A DNA stretch of 64,000 nucleotides from contig CAYLMK010000013.1 of NCBI GenBank assembly GCA_964384945.1, positions 62,001-126,000 of the forward strand, read 5' to 3'. Below, piece after piece: positions 35,747 to 44,992 of the stretch. This DNA comes from S015-6 sp964384945. Its GTDB lineage: Bacteria > Desulfobacterota > DSWW01. Below the pieces are notes generated by a model, which saw only the letters and a program-made list of their open reading frames with translations, was not told the DNA's origin and did no database searches. Position 1 is the first letter of the stretch, and every line of letters begins with the position of its first letter. The position numbers and the translations under genes are program-made.

Positions 35747-36235
35747 GTGAACGTGTCTGCAAGCGCAATCGAACAACTGCTCTCGAAATCCCGGCCCGAC
35801 GCCAGGCCGTCTTTTCACAAGGAACTGCGACGGGCCAAGAGATATCCAGTCGACGTGCCTGCAAGGCTCCAAATCTATGTTCCTTCACGACCGGAGCGCC
35901 GTTCTCCGGAAATCTCCGCGCAGCTCGTCGATCTCTCCGTCATGGGGATCGGCCTTCTCGCCGACAGCGTGGAAGGCGGCGGGCTTCATATCATGCACCC
36001 CTGGCCCGCCACGTCGGAGCAGTGTCGCCTCGAGATCCAAATCCTCCACGGAGCCGCCCCCTTGGTCCTGCGAGGGAAGGCGGTCTGGTACTGCCAGCTC
36101 GAGGACCGGAAGCCGTTTGGGTTTCGGATGGGGATCGAACTGACGGATCTCACCGTGGAGCTTCAGGAGAGAATCCGGCGGTTGATCGCCCAAAAGGCGG
36201 GAGGAACCGGCTCTTCTCCTGCTGAACCCAAATAG
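35747..36235 (+). CDS. PilZ-domain protein, paralogue of the one at 20597
   Basis: 162 residues. The RxxxR-type site is in ELRRAKRYPVDVPARLQ, and D-x-S-x-x-G in LVDLSVMGIGLL. It shares IYVPSRP-x2-RSPE and GLHIM with the first PilZ protein, so the two arose by duplication. GTG start at 35747 with AAGGA upstream. The N-terminus (before ~25) is specific to this copy. Expected to bind c-di-GMP; the target is unknown. Confidence 0.85.
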   Translation: MNVSASAIEQLLSKSRPDARPSFHKELRRAKRYPVDVPARLQIYVPSRPERRSPEISAQLVDLSVMGIGLLADSVEGGGLHIMHPWPATSEQCRLEIQILHGAAPLVLRGKAVWYCQLEDRKPFGFRMGIELTDLTVELQERIRRLIAQKAGGTGSSPAEPK

Positions 36236-36341
36236 ACGTTTCTGCATTCTGAGACACGGCGAAACCGTCTCCCGGTATCCCACAGAATCTCATCCTCCGC
36301 CAGCATTCAACCCGGAAGGTTTTCAACGAGGGGAGGTTGCC

Positions 36342-37757
36342 ATGGCTGCGGGAAACAGACTCAGGTGCCGGCACATCGCGATCGTCTTCTTCATGGATCT
36401 TCTGGTCTCTCGCGTCGGAGCGGAGGCGCAAGGGATCGGCGAGGACGTCTTTCGGACGGCACAGCAAAAGCACGTGCGGCAGGGAGGGGGCGCGGACCTG
36501 GACAAGGACCGATGGAAAGAGGAGTCCGAGAGAATCAACCGCCTCAAGTTCGAGAAGGCAGGAAGATGGCGGGGAACCGAAGGGGGCGACGGACGCGCGC
36601 GTGAGAGCGCGGATGAGGAGCCTCCAGGCCTTCAGCGGCTCCGGCGAGAAGGGGAAGAGAGAGAGCGGGCCGTGCAACTCGCCTGGCGAGACCGGGCGCA
36701 CGAGATCCACGCAAGGTGGGGCAGCGTGCGGGAATCCAGTCCCACCGCCTATGTCGCATACACGCAGAACAACGATGCCTTCGGTGGCGTGGATTACGAA
36801 AAGGGCATGATCGAGGCCGGCGCCATCGCCACAGCCCCTCTTCAGGAAGGGGCGGCGCGAATCGAACGACTCCTGTCGGAGCGTCTGGCCTTCCTGCTGC
36901 AGGGACAGAGCATGCCCGGAGCCAGGGACCTGGAAGGCCAGGTCAGGATGCCGGGCTCGGGCCGCCTGATCACGCACGCCGAGGTCGAGCCGTTTTCCCG
37001 GAACATGGCGCGGTCCGGCGAACCGCCGCGGAGCTACACCGCCCCGGACGGCGTCCGGCGGTTTCGCAAGCAGATCCGGATCGAACTCGTGCCGGATCAC
37101 CTCCAGGCCCGGGTACGGCTTTATATGCCTCACATTCAGAGGGCGGCCAGGATGTACGAGGTGGAGCCTCATCTCCTGCTCGCCGTCATCGAAACCGAGT
37201 CCCTCTTCAATCCCCGAGCCCTGTCCAGCGCGGGCGCCGTGGGCCTGATGCAGCTCGTGCCTGCGACCGGCGCTCTGGAGGCCAGCAAGCTGGTGTACGG
37301 CGAGACCAGGCTCCTGACGCGGGAGGAGCTCGTCAGGCCGGACAGGAACATCGAACTCGGTGCAGCCTACCTCCGCATTCTCCTGAAGCGGCACTTCCGT
37401 GAGTACGGGACGGATCCCAGGAAGGGCCTCCTTGTGGCCATCGCGGGCTACAACTGCGGGCCTGCCTGCGTGAAGAAGGCCCTCGAGGGGCAGGAGACGG
37501 GAAGCCTCGATCCCGAGGAGTTCTACGATCTCCTCCTGCGGGTGGTGCCCCGCGAAACGCAGGCCTATCTTCAGCGGGTCGTCCGGAACATGCGACAGTA
37601 CGAATCGATCATGGGAAGGGGCCCCTCCGGGAGCGACCGGATCGCGGGCATGCTGCCGGGCGCCTCCTCTCCTCCGGCAAGGCGAGGCCTCGCCGCCTTT
37701 CCGTTTCTTTCCTTGCTGCGGGTTCAACCTGGCCGGCCAGGCGAATGGAGTTCGTAG
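36342..37757 (+). CDS. lytic transglycosylase (MltC/Slt type)
   Basis: Cleaves peptidoglycan glycan strands in the periplasm. The SLT catalytic domain sits at residues ~265-400: catalytic Glu in AVIETESLFNPRALSS, then AVGLMQLVP and AGYNCGPACVKKAL. A weak N-terminal hydrophobic stretch (HIAIVFFMDLLVSRVGAEA) acts as a signal peptide. A highly charged linker (residues ~30-120) separates it from an MltC-like middle region (VRLYMPHIQRAARMY). 471 residues. ATG at 36342 behind GGGAGG. Slightly overlaps an upstream open extension of the next gene only. Confidence 0.88.
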   Translation: MAAGNRLRCRHIAIVFFMDLLVSRVGAEAQGIGEDVFRTAQQKHVRQGGGADLDKDRWKEESERINRLKFEKAGRWRGTEGGDGRARESADEEPPGLQRLRREGEERERAVQLAWRDRAHEIHARWGSVRESSPTAYVAYTQNNDAFGGVDYEKGMIEAGAIATAPLQEGAARIERLLSERLAFLLQGQSMPGARDLEGQVRMPGSGRLITHAEVEPFSRNMARSGEPPRSYTAPDGVRRFRKQIRIELVPDHLQARVRLYMPHIQRAARMYEVEPHLLLAVIETESLFNPRALSSAGAVGLMQLVPATGALEASKLVYGETRLLTREELVRPDRNIELGAAYLRILLKRHFREYGTDPRKGLLVAIAGYNCGPACVKKALEGQETGSLDPEEFYDLLLRVVPRETQAYLQRVVRNMRQYESIMGRGPSGSDRIAGMLPGASSPPARRGLAAFPFLSLLRVQPGRPGEWSS

Positions 37758-37888
37758 CCCCTCCGGGGCGCGGCCGCCCGTCTCCGGGAATTCTTCCGGG
37801 CACGGCCGCCTTGTGCCGGTACCGGCCTTGCGCTACGATAGCCGGGCTCGTTCCGTTCGGGCGAATTCAATCCGGAAGGGATCCTGCC

Positions 37889-40042
37889 ATGAAGCGCAAG
37901 GTAAAGATCTGGAGGGACGAGAACGGGATTCCCCACGTTGAGGCCGGCAGTGAAGCGGGTCTCTTCTGGGGTATGGGATACGTTCACGGCACCGACCGAG
38001 CCTTGCAGATGATCCTGATGCGAATCCTGGGTCAGGGCAGGGTGTCCGAGATCCTCGACGCGAGCGACGCCTCCCTCGAGGTGGACCTGTTCTTCCGTCG
38101 TATGAACTGGTCGGGAAACACGGAGCCCCAGAAGGCGGTTCTTCCGCCCAAGGCAGCCGCGATCTGCGCTTCCTATTGCGAGGGGGTCAACGAAGCGATT
38201 GCCAGAAGGATCCCATGGGAACTCAAGCTCCTCGGATACAGGCCGGAGCCCTGGAAGGTGGACGATGTTCTTCTCCTCTGGCGCAGCCTGGGCTACTTGA
38301 CCATGGCCGAGTCCCAGGGCCAGGCGGAGAGGCTTCTCGTGGAGATGGTCCAGGCCGGTGTTTCGCGGGAGCGACTCGATGAGCTCTTCCCCGGTGCGCT
38401 CGGCGGTCTGGACATGGATCTGATCCGGGAGGTCAGGCTGCAGAACCGTCTCGTTCCTCCCGGCGTCCTGTGGGGTGCCGGCCTTGCCCGGATGATGGCA
38501 TCAAACAACTGGGTCGTCTCCGGCGGGAAGACCGCTTCCGGCATGCCGATCCTGGCGAACGATCCCCACCTTGAGGTGAACCGGCTTCCCAGCGTCTGGT
38601 GCGAGATAGTCTTGAAATGCAAGGATCACTTCGCGATCGGCGTGTCGCTGCCCGGGTTGCCGGGCGTGCTGATCGGCCGTACGCGGGATCTGGCCTGGGG
38701 CGCGACGTACGCGTTCATGGATGCCGAGGACTCCTGGGTGGAACGTTGCCGGGAAGGGAAGTACTATCGCGAGGGGGAGGGCTGGATCCCCTTCCGGATC
38801 CGCAGGGAAACCATCCTCCGGAAAAAGAAAGAGCCGTTCGTCGCCGTGTTTTACGAGAACGACCACGGTGTTCTCGAAGGCGACCCGAACGGAGAGGGCT
38901 ATTACCTAGCCACAAGATGGTCCGTTTCCGATGCGGGGGGCGCCGGCCTGGCCGGGATCGCGGAAATGTGGGGAATGAGGAGCGTGGAGGAGGGGATGAG
39001 GACCCTCGGCAAGGTGGAAGGCGCCTTCAACTTCGTGCTTGCGGACCGGAAGGGGAACATCGGATATCAGATGTCGGGCCTTTTCCCGAAGCGGCGGGAT
39101 GGAGCGAGCGGTCTGGTTCCCCTTCCCGGCTGGGACCCGGAGAACGACTGGCAGGGTTTTGTGAGGCACGAGAGTCTACCCCGGTGCATGAATCCGGAGC
39201 AGGGATTCTTTGCGACCGCAAACCAGGATCTGAACCGTTACGGCAAGGTCGGACCGATCAACATGCCCATGGGCCCGTACCGGGCCGACCGCATCGACGA
39301 TCTTCTGCGGCAAGGGGCCCGTTTCTCTCCCGCAGACATGTTCCGGATGCACTTCGATGTGTACTCCCTCCAGGCCGAGGCCTTCCTGAAGATCCTCCGG
39401 CCCATGCTCCCGGAAACACCCCAGGGCAGGATCCTTGCGGATTGGGATCTCCGCTATACGGCGGACTCCAAGGGGGCGTTTCTGTTCGAGGCCTTTTACG
39501 ACGCCCTGTGCCTGGAGGTCTTCGGCAGGAACGGCTTGGGAGAGGAGGTGGCGCGGTATCTATCCCGACAGACCGGGATCTTCTGCGATTTTTACTGGAA
39601 CTTCGACCGCATTCTGCTCTCCGAGGATTCGGCCTGGTTCGGAGGGGAAGACCGTGAGACGCTTTACAGGAGGGCGGCCTCCGAGGCCCTTCAGGTTGAG
39701 CCGCAGCCCTGGGGGAAGGTCCGGAGGGTGAGGATGAATCACCTGATGTTCGGAGGGAAGCTGCCCGCATGGCTGGGCTTCGACCGGGGCCCCATCACGA
39801 TGATCGGGAACCGGGCCACCATCCATCAGGGGCAGATCTATCGGGCCGCGAATCGAACGACCACGTTCTCTCCTTCCCTCCGCATGGTAACGGACATGGC
39901 CACGGAAGAAGTCTATTCCAACCTGGCCGGCGGGCCGAGCGATCGGCGCTTCTCGAGGTGGTACTGCTCCGGCCTGAAGGGCTGGATCAAGGGCGAGTAC
40001 AAGACCCTGCGCACGGACGGCCCCCGCAGGAGATTTCGTTGA
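37889..40042 (+). CDS. penicillin acylase-family N-terminal nucleophile hydrolase
   Basis: Ntn hydrolase of the penicillin/cephalosporin/AHL acylase family. The alpha part runs from MKRKVKIWRDENGIPHVEA and YVHGTDRALQMILMRILGQG; the autocatalytic nucleophile Ser lies in ARMMASNNWVVSGGKTASG near residue 211, followed by LANDPHLEVNRLPSVWCEI. 717 residues. No signal peptide is present at the ATG (37889, GGAAGG upstream), unlike most periplasmic members. Substrate may be an N-acyl amino acid or acyl-homoserine lactone; undetermined. Confidence 0.85.
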   Translation: MKRKVKIWRDENGIPHVEAGSEAGLFWGMGYVHGTDRALQMILMRILGQGRVSEILDASDASLEVDLFFRRMNWSGNTEPQKAVLPPKAAAICASYCEGVNEAIARRIPWELKLLGYRPEPWKVDDVLLLWRSLGYLTMAESQGQAERLLVEMVQAGVSRERLDELFPGALGGLDMDLIREVRLQNRLVPPGVLWGAGLARMMASNNWVVSGGKTASGMPILANDPHLEVNRLPSVWCEIVLKCKDHFAIGVSLPGLPGVLIGRTRDLAWGATYAFMDAEDSWVERCREGKYYREGEGWIPFRIRRETILRKKKEPFVAVFYENDHGVLEGDPNGEGYYLATRWSVSDAGGAGLAGIAEMWGMRSVEEGMRTLGKVEGAFNFVLADRKGNIGYQMSGLFPKRRDGASGLVPLPGWDPENDWQGFVRHESLPRCMNPEQGFFATANQDLNRYGKVGPINMPMGPYRADRIDDLLRQGARFSPADMFRMHFDVYSLQAEAFLKILRPMLPETPQGRILADWDLRYTADSKGAFLFEAFYDALCLEVFGRNGLGEEVARYLSRQTGIFCDFYWNFDRILLSEDSAWFGGEDRETLYRRAASEALQVEPQPWGKVRRVRMNHLMFGGKLPAWLGFDRGPITMIGNRATIHQGQIYRAANRTTTFSPSLRMVTDMATEEVYSNLAGGPSDRRFSRWYCSGLKGWIKGEYKTLRTDGPRRRFR

Positions 40043-40081
40043 GGGGGTCCCTCCGCGACGGATCTACCAGCGGCATCCGGG

Positions 40082-40471
40082 CTACTTCTTCATGTTCATG
40101 GAATTTCTGCATCTCTCCGAGAGTTCTTCCTTGTGCTGCATCAGGCATTTCAGGATGCGCCCTTCTCCCGGCTCGATGCCCGGGCAAAGCTTGGCTGCGT
40201 CATCCTTGCATGCCTCCGCCACCGCCTCCAGCTTGCCCCTGACCTTCTCGGCGGCTGCCTCCAGCGAATCCCGGCACTCCTGCGAGATTTCGTCCTTGTG
40301 CGCCTTCAGGCAGGCCTGGATGCGTCCGTCCCCGGGCTTGACGTCCCCGCAAAGCCTCTGAACGTCCTTCTTGCAGGGACTCTCTTGGGCCGTGACCGGG
40401 CCCGAGCCGAAGGCGAGGGCGAACGAAATGAGGGCAATCAGGAAAACCAGGTTTCGGACACAGCTGTGCAT
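40082..40471 (-). CDS. secreted cysteine-rich-repeat (GLG1-like) protein
   Basis: 129 residues with a signal peptide (cut after PVTAQ) and two cysteine-rich GLG1-type repeats: CKKDVQRLCGDVKPGDGRI, QACLKAH, then CKDDAAKLCPGIEPGEGRI and LKCLMQHKEELSERC. AAGGAG precedes the ATG at 40471. Periplasmic; bacterial members have no established function, though metal or stress roles have been suggested. Confidence 0.8.
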   Translation of the reverse strand: MHSCVRNLVFLIALISFALAFGSGPVTAQESPCKKDVQRLCGDVKPGDGRIQACLKAHKDEISQECRDSLEAAAEKVRGKLEAVAEACKDDAAKLCPGIEPGEGRILKCLMQHKEELSERCRNSMNMKK

Positions 40472-40573
40472 CTCTTGTTCTCCTTTCGATTGAATCCGGC
40501 TCGCGCACATCCGGGCCGTTTACGAGGGTATGACCAATCCGAGGGAAATCCTAGTGGAACGGCCTCTCCCGAG

Positions 40574-42076
40574 TCAAGCATTCGATTCCGTCGGCGGGGC
40601 CCGGTCGAACCATGGCCGGGCCTGCTCGAGCTGGCCGGCCAGACGCAGAAGCGTGGCCTCCTGCCCGTACCTGCCGACGAAGTGCATCCCGATGGGCAGT
40701 CCCGCCTCGTTCCAGTGCAGGGGTACGGACATGGCCGGCTGGCCCGTGACGTTGAAGGGAGGGGTGTAGGGCATGAAGTCAAAGGTTCGTCGGGCGCTGA
40801 GATCCGCCGCCCGGAGCGCGCTGAGAATCCACCCCGCGTTCATCCGGTTCACCACGCCGAGCAGGATAGACTCGCTCGGCTTCAGCCCGAGCGTTCCGAC
40901 CTCGATCGGCGGCCGGGCCAGGGTAGGCGTGAGCAACAGATCGTAGCCCTCGAAGAACCGGCCGATCCTCCTGGCACAGCCCTGGAGGTGCCGGAGGCAG
41001 CGGACGGACTCGGCGGAAGACGTCCAGCGGCCGATCAGGCCGAAGGCCCACGTGGCCGGCTCGAAGTCATTCCGGGTCGCCCTTCGGCCGACGAGCGCCT
41101 CGGCCTCCTCGATGTCGGCCCGCACCTCGCCGCATATGGCCGTCACGAAGGCCCGGACGAACACCTGCCCGTCGATGTCCGGGGCCGCCTCTACCATCTC
41201 GTGCCCGAGCCCTTCGAGCAGCTTCACCGTCTCTTCGAGCCCCTTGCGGCAGTCCGCGTCCACATTCGTGCCCAGGAGCGGCTTGCTCGTGAAGGCGATC
41301 CGGAGCCTGCCGGGGCTTGCGCCCACCTCTTCGAGAAAGGGTTGCGCAGGCGGGGGGGCGACATAGGATGCGCCCACATCCGGGCCGGCCGTGGCGTCGA
41401 GCATGGCGGCGCTGTCCCGCACGGTTCGCGTAAGGACGTGTTCGATGGCAAAGCCCGCCCACAGGTCGCCGTAATCCGGGCCGGTCGGGGTGCGGCCCCG
41501 GCTCGGCTTCAGCCCGAAGAGGCCGCAGCAGGAGGCCGGGATGCGTATCGAGCCCGCACCGTCGTTTCCGTGGGCCAGGGGCACCATGCGGGCCGCCACC
41601 GCGGCCGCGGAGCCGCCGCTCGATCCTCCGGGGGTTCGCGTCGGATCCCACGGGTTTCTGCACGGCCCGAAAAGGCTCGGCTCCGTGACCGGGGTCAGGC
41701 CGAATTCGGGTACGCTCGTCTTGCCGAGGATGATCACGCCTGCCCGCTTGAACCGGGCGACGAGCTCGGTGTCGTGGTCCGCCACGTAGCCGGAAAGGAA
41801 CCGGCAGCCCTTTCGGAGCGGCTCGTTCGCGCAGGCGGCCACGAGGTCCTTCAGCAGGAAGGGGACCCCTGCAAAGGGCCCTTCGGGCAAGGGCCCCTGG
41901 GCGGCCGTTCTCGCATATTCGTACATCTTGTGAATGACCGCATTGAGACGTGGATTGAGCGCCTCGATGCGCCGGACGGCCTCCTCGACCAGTTCGACCG
42001 GCGCCACTTCCTTCTTGCGCACGAGCTCGGCAAGGCCGAGGCCGTCGTAGTCCGCATACTCGGCAAAGCGACTCAT
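40574..42076 (-). CDS. amidase-signature enzyme
   Basis: Ser-cisSer-Lys hydrolase. Lys in PFLLKDL near residue 75; the signature runs GGSSGGSAAAVAARMVPLAH then GNDGAGSIRIPASCCGLFG. 500 residues from the ATG at 42076 (GGGAGG upstream). The group includes 6-aminohexanoate-dimer hydrolases and acylamidases as well as GatA; absence of GatB/C neighbours and the sequence favour a stand-alone amidase. Confidence 0.9.
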   Translation of the reverse strand: MSRFAEYADYDGLGLAELVRKKEVAPVELVEEAVRRIEALNPRLNAVIHKMYEYARTAAQGPLPEGPFAGVPFLLKDLVAACANEPLRKGCRFLSGYVADHDTELVARFKRAGVIILGKTSVPEFGLTPVTEPSLFGPCRNPWDPTRTPGGSSGGSAAAVAARMVPLAHGNDGAGSIRIPASCCGLFGLKPSRGRTPTGPDYGDLWAGFAIEHVLTRTVRDSAAMLDATAGPDVGASYVAPPPAQPFLEEVGASPGRLRIAFTSKPLLGTNVDADCRKGLEETVKLLEGLGHEMVEAAPDIDGQVFVRAFVTAICGEVRADIEEAEALVGRRATRNDFEPATWAFGLIGRWTSSAESVRCLRHLQGCARRIGRFFEGYDLLLTPTLARPPIEVGTLGLKPSESILLGVVNRMNAGWILSALRAADLSARRTFDFMPYTPPFNVTGQPAMSVPLHWNEAGLPIGMHFVGRYGQEATLLRLAGQLEQARPWFDRAPPTESNA

Positions 42077-42287
42077 GAGACGCCTCCCTTGAATTGGAAA
42101 GGATGCATGCGATCCCCGGTTGCGATCCTTTTCGGCTGTGGCGAGCCTAAAGAAAGCCCGGCCGGAAGTCAAAGCCAGAGGCCCGGGCGCCTCGATTCCG
42201 ACCCGGGGATCGGTTCCCCCCGGCCTGGGAAGGGTGCCCGCGGGGCAAGGCCGTGCCGCCTTGCTTTCTTGACAGGAGCGTCTTCCT

Positions 42288-43073
42288 GTGAAACGCTTCG
42301 AAAACCATGCGAACTTCATGCGCTCCGAAACAATGGGACCCAAGAAAGCCCTGAAACGGACCAAGACCGGCAAAGAGGCGGCGTGTCTGTCCTGCGGAGA
42401 TGCCCTGGAGCACCCCCACCGCAGGTACTGCTCCGCGAAATGCAGGCAGGAACTGGAGCGGAAACTGGAACTCTCGGTCGGCCTGCTCAAGACATTGGGA
42501 GCTCGATACGCCGCTTTTTCGTTCACGGACTCGGACCTCTACTTCCACGTGCTGCCCGAGAATGCGCAAGAGGTGCTCACCTACACCTGCAAGCGGACCC
42601 CGGGCGTCAGACCGGCCCAGGACCTCTGGAGGCTGGTCGACGGGCTGGGCGGGGCGTGGCACAGGCAGATACGGTCGACCGGGAAACGCTACCTCGCGAC
42701 GCGACACCTCCGGGAGAAGGCCAGGAGAAACCAGGCCGCTGCAGCCTCCTTGAGGCCTGTCGATGACAGAAGGCCCGCACTGAAGCGTAAATCTCTTGAG
42801 TGCCTTGACCTCGCGGCCTCCGAACTGCTCTCTCCCCGCGCAAAGGAAACCTTGAAGTCCGCCTACCGGCGGGAGGCCAAGATCCACCATCCGGACCACG
42901 GGGGCGACCCGGCCTCCTTTCGGAGGATTCATGAGGCCCACCGGGAACTGCTCGCCTGGATGGAGAATCCTCGATTCAAGGTCCGCCGGGGGATCTATGG
43001 CCAATGGGGTTACGACAGCCTCCGTGCGAGGAAGTGGCTGCCGCCGGCCATCCCCGGGAAGGCCGGCCGCTAG
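42288..43073 (+). CDS. zinc-finger and J-domain protein
   Basis: 261 residues. N-terminal zinc ribbon CLSCGDALEHPHRRYCSAKC (residues ~33-52). C-terminal J domain near residues 180-220 with LKSAYRREAKIHHPDHGGD, including the HPD tripeptide that stimulates Hsp70 ATPase. GTG start at 42288 behind AGGAG. No DnaK or GrpE gene nearby. Such zinc-ribbon/J-domain proteins are scattered in delta-proteobacteria; client unknown. Confidence 0.75.
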   Translation: MKRFENHANFMRSETMGPKKALKRTKTGKEAACLSCGDALEHPHRRYCSAKCRQELERKLELSVGLLKTLGARYAAFSFTDSDLYFHVLPENAQEVLTYTCKRTPGVRPAQDLWRLVDGLGGAWHRQIRSTGKRYLATRHLREKARRNQAAAASLRPVDDRRPALKRKSLECLDLAASELLSPRAKETLKSAYRREAKIHHPDHGGDPASFRRIHEAHRELLAWMENPRFKVRRGIYGQWGYDSLRARKWLPPAIPGKAGR

Positions 43074-43300
43074 GCGCTGGCCTGTTCCGCGGACCGGCCG
43101 AGGCCCGAAAAGGCCGGGCGGGAATCCGCTTCCCCCGCGCGGCCGGCTGCCCCTGCGGTTTCCGGCCCGTCGGAAGAAGGACCCGGAGGCCCTTCCCTTC
43201 GTTTGACATCACCACCCCCCGGCCCATACAGTCGGGAAGAAACAGGCAGCGGATCCGGAATCCGCTGCGCGGTGGAACGGAAAGCAAGGGAGGAAGAGAC

Positions 43301-43957
43301 ATGCTGAAGCTCGGGGAAAAAGGAGCGATCCCCCAGAGAGACAACGAAACCTATGCCGTAGCGCCGCACATCCCTTGCGGTCTGGCGACCCCGGAGCTGC
43401 TTCGGAGGATCGCCGATGTGGCGGAGAAATACCAGGCCAAGGCAATCAAGATCACGGGCGCCACCCGGATCGCCCTCATCGGCCTGCAGGAAGCCGATAT
43501 CGACAGCGTCTGGGGGGAGCTGAGGCTGGACCCCGGGGCCGCGGTCGGGCTCTGCGTCCGCAGCGTGCGCACTTGCCCCGGCACGACCTACTGCAAGCTG
43601 GGGAAGCAGGATGCCTTGGGCCTGGGCCTGAAGCTCGACGCAGCCTACCACGGCAAGCATCTGCCCGGGAAATTCAAGATGGCCGTTTCCGGCTGTCATC
43701 TCGCCTGCGCCGAATCCTGGGTTCGCGACGCGGGTCTGATCGGAAAGGCGGACGGGTGGCAGCTCGTGATCGGAGGCAATGTGGGTGCCGCGCCCCGCAT
43801 CGCCGAGGAACTCGTGGGCGGGCTCGATGACGGAGCGGCCATCGCGGCGATCGGCAAGGTGGTGGACTGTTACGCGCGGCATGCTAACAAGGGGGAGCGG
43901 TTGGGAAAGATGATCGACCGGATCGGGCTCGACCTTTTCAGAGATGCAGTTTCCTGA
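43301..43957 (+). CDS. small low-spin sulfite/nitrite reductase-like hemoprotein
   Basis: 218 residues, the same length as the assimilatory-type low-spin sulfite reductase of Desulfovibrio vulgaris. The siroheme-4Fe-4S ligands are intact: RTCPGTTYCKLG (C-x5-C) and SGCHLACAES (C-x3-C). The substrate-side basic residues ATRIALIG and VRSVRT are also present. Monomeric enzyme catalysing six-electron sulfite reduction in vitro. GGGAGG precedes the ATG. It stands just before the decayed 2-hydroxyacyl-CoA dehydratase locus. Confidence 0.85.
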   Translation: MLKLGEKGAIPQRDNETYAVAPHIPCGLATPELLRRIADVAEKYQAKAIKITGATRIALIGLQEADIDSVWGELRLDPGAAVGLCVRSVRTCPGTTYCKLGKQDALGLGLKLDAAYHGKHLPGKFKMAVSGCHLACAESWVRDAGLIGKADGWQLVIGGNVGAAPRIAEELVGGLDDGAAIAAIGKVVDCYARHANKGERLGKMIDRIGLDLFRDAVS

Positions 43958-43992
43958 CCCGCCGGGGGTATTCGACGAGAAAGGCGGTTTCC

Positions 43993-44989
43993 ATGGGCGC
44001 AGATACCAAGGGCATCCTGGAGGACTTCTTTCACACGATTCGCTCCTGGCCGGAGTGGCTGAAGAGGCGGAGGAAGGAAGGCATTCGGTCCGTCAATGCC
44101 TTGCGAGGCGCGTTGGAGGAGATCGGCCGGCTGAGAAAGTGGCACCCGCCGCCGATCGGAGGGGTGGAAGACGTACATTACGAGGATGCCTCACGATCAA
44201 CCCCTGGGGGCCGTCGAGGACGAGGACGACGAACGGGTGGAATACCTGGCGAGGCAGATGCGGGACGGATTCGAGTTCGTGCAAAGGGAGATCGGCATCC
44301 GGGTTCCGGACGAGAAGATCACGGAGGCCTTCCATCTCCGGCAGTCGTTTGTGGTGCGAATGGCCGAGCTGAGAGGCCTGGTCGATGTGGATCCGCAACC
44401 TTACGGCGGCTGCGAGCTCTTCCTCCTGGGGATGCCGAGGGACATGCCCTTGAACACCGGGCTCGCGCCCATGAGCCGGGCCATGGATGTCGCTATCGAG
44501 GATGCGAGGGGAAGGGTCGCCCGAGGGGAAGGCATCCTGCCGAAAGGGGCTCCGGTGCTCATGTACGAGATCATGCCCTATCCCCAGCCCTGGATCGTGA
44601 AGACCTTTGTGGAGAACGGAGTCGGGGTCATGCCGGGCGGGCCGACCGACAAGCAGTTGAAGCCCCCCCGTTCACGGACCCTTACATGGCGTCCGCCGAG
44701 GCATGGCTCAAGGGCTCGGTTACCGTGAACGCCGGCTACAATGCCGACCAGATCTGCGAGCGGTTGCTCAAATACCATTTCGACGGGCTGCTGCTCGGCT
44801 TCTTCGATTTCGACCGTTGGCTCGGCAGCGACAAACAACCTCGTTGCCAGGATGGTCGAGGAGAAGACGAAACTTCCGGTCTTCTACGTGGAAGGGGATT
44901 TCTGGGAAGATCGGGATTACAGCCGGGAGGCGCTGAGAACCAGGATCGAAAGCATCTGCGAGATCATCAAGATGCGAAAGGCCGGGTAG
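43993..44989 (+). pseudogene. 2-hydroxyacyl-CoA dehydratase subunit (HgdB-like), four frameshifts
   Basis: Reads as a 2-hydroxyacyl-CoA dehydratase (D/BcrC-HgdB family) only if four single-base shifts are corrected: loss of one T near 44187, one G in the run near 44206-44210, one C in the seven-C run at 44663-44669, and gain of one A near 44833. Corrected, it runs from MGADTKGILEDFF through DPQPYGGCELFLL to LPVFYVEGDFWEDRDYS and ends at 44989. Three of the four lie in or beside homopolymers. No in-frame stops occur inside the segments. Gene length is about 330 codons. Confidence 0.8.
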
Positions 44990-44992
44990 GGC

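Noticed and set aside
43993..44989. Programmed frameshifting in the 2-hydroxyacyl-CoA dehydratase gene
   Set aside because: Four shifts in both directions, without a shared slippery heptamer plus structure, do not fit programmed recoding; the deleted activase next door supports decay.
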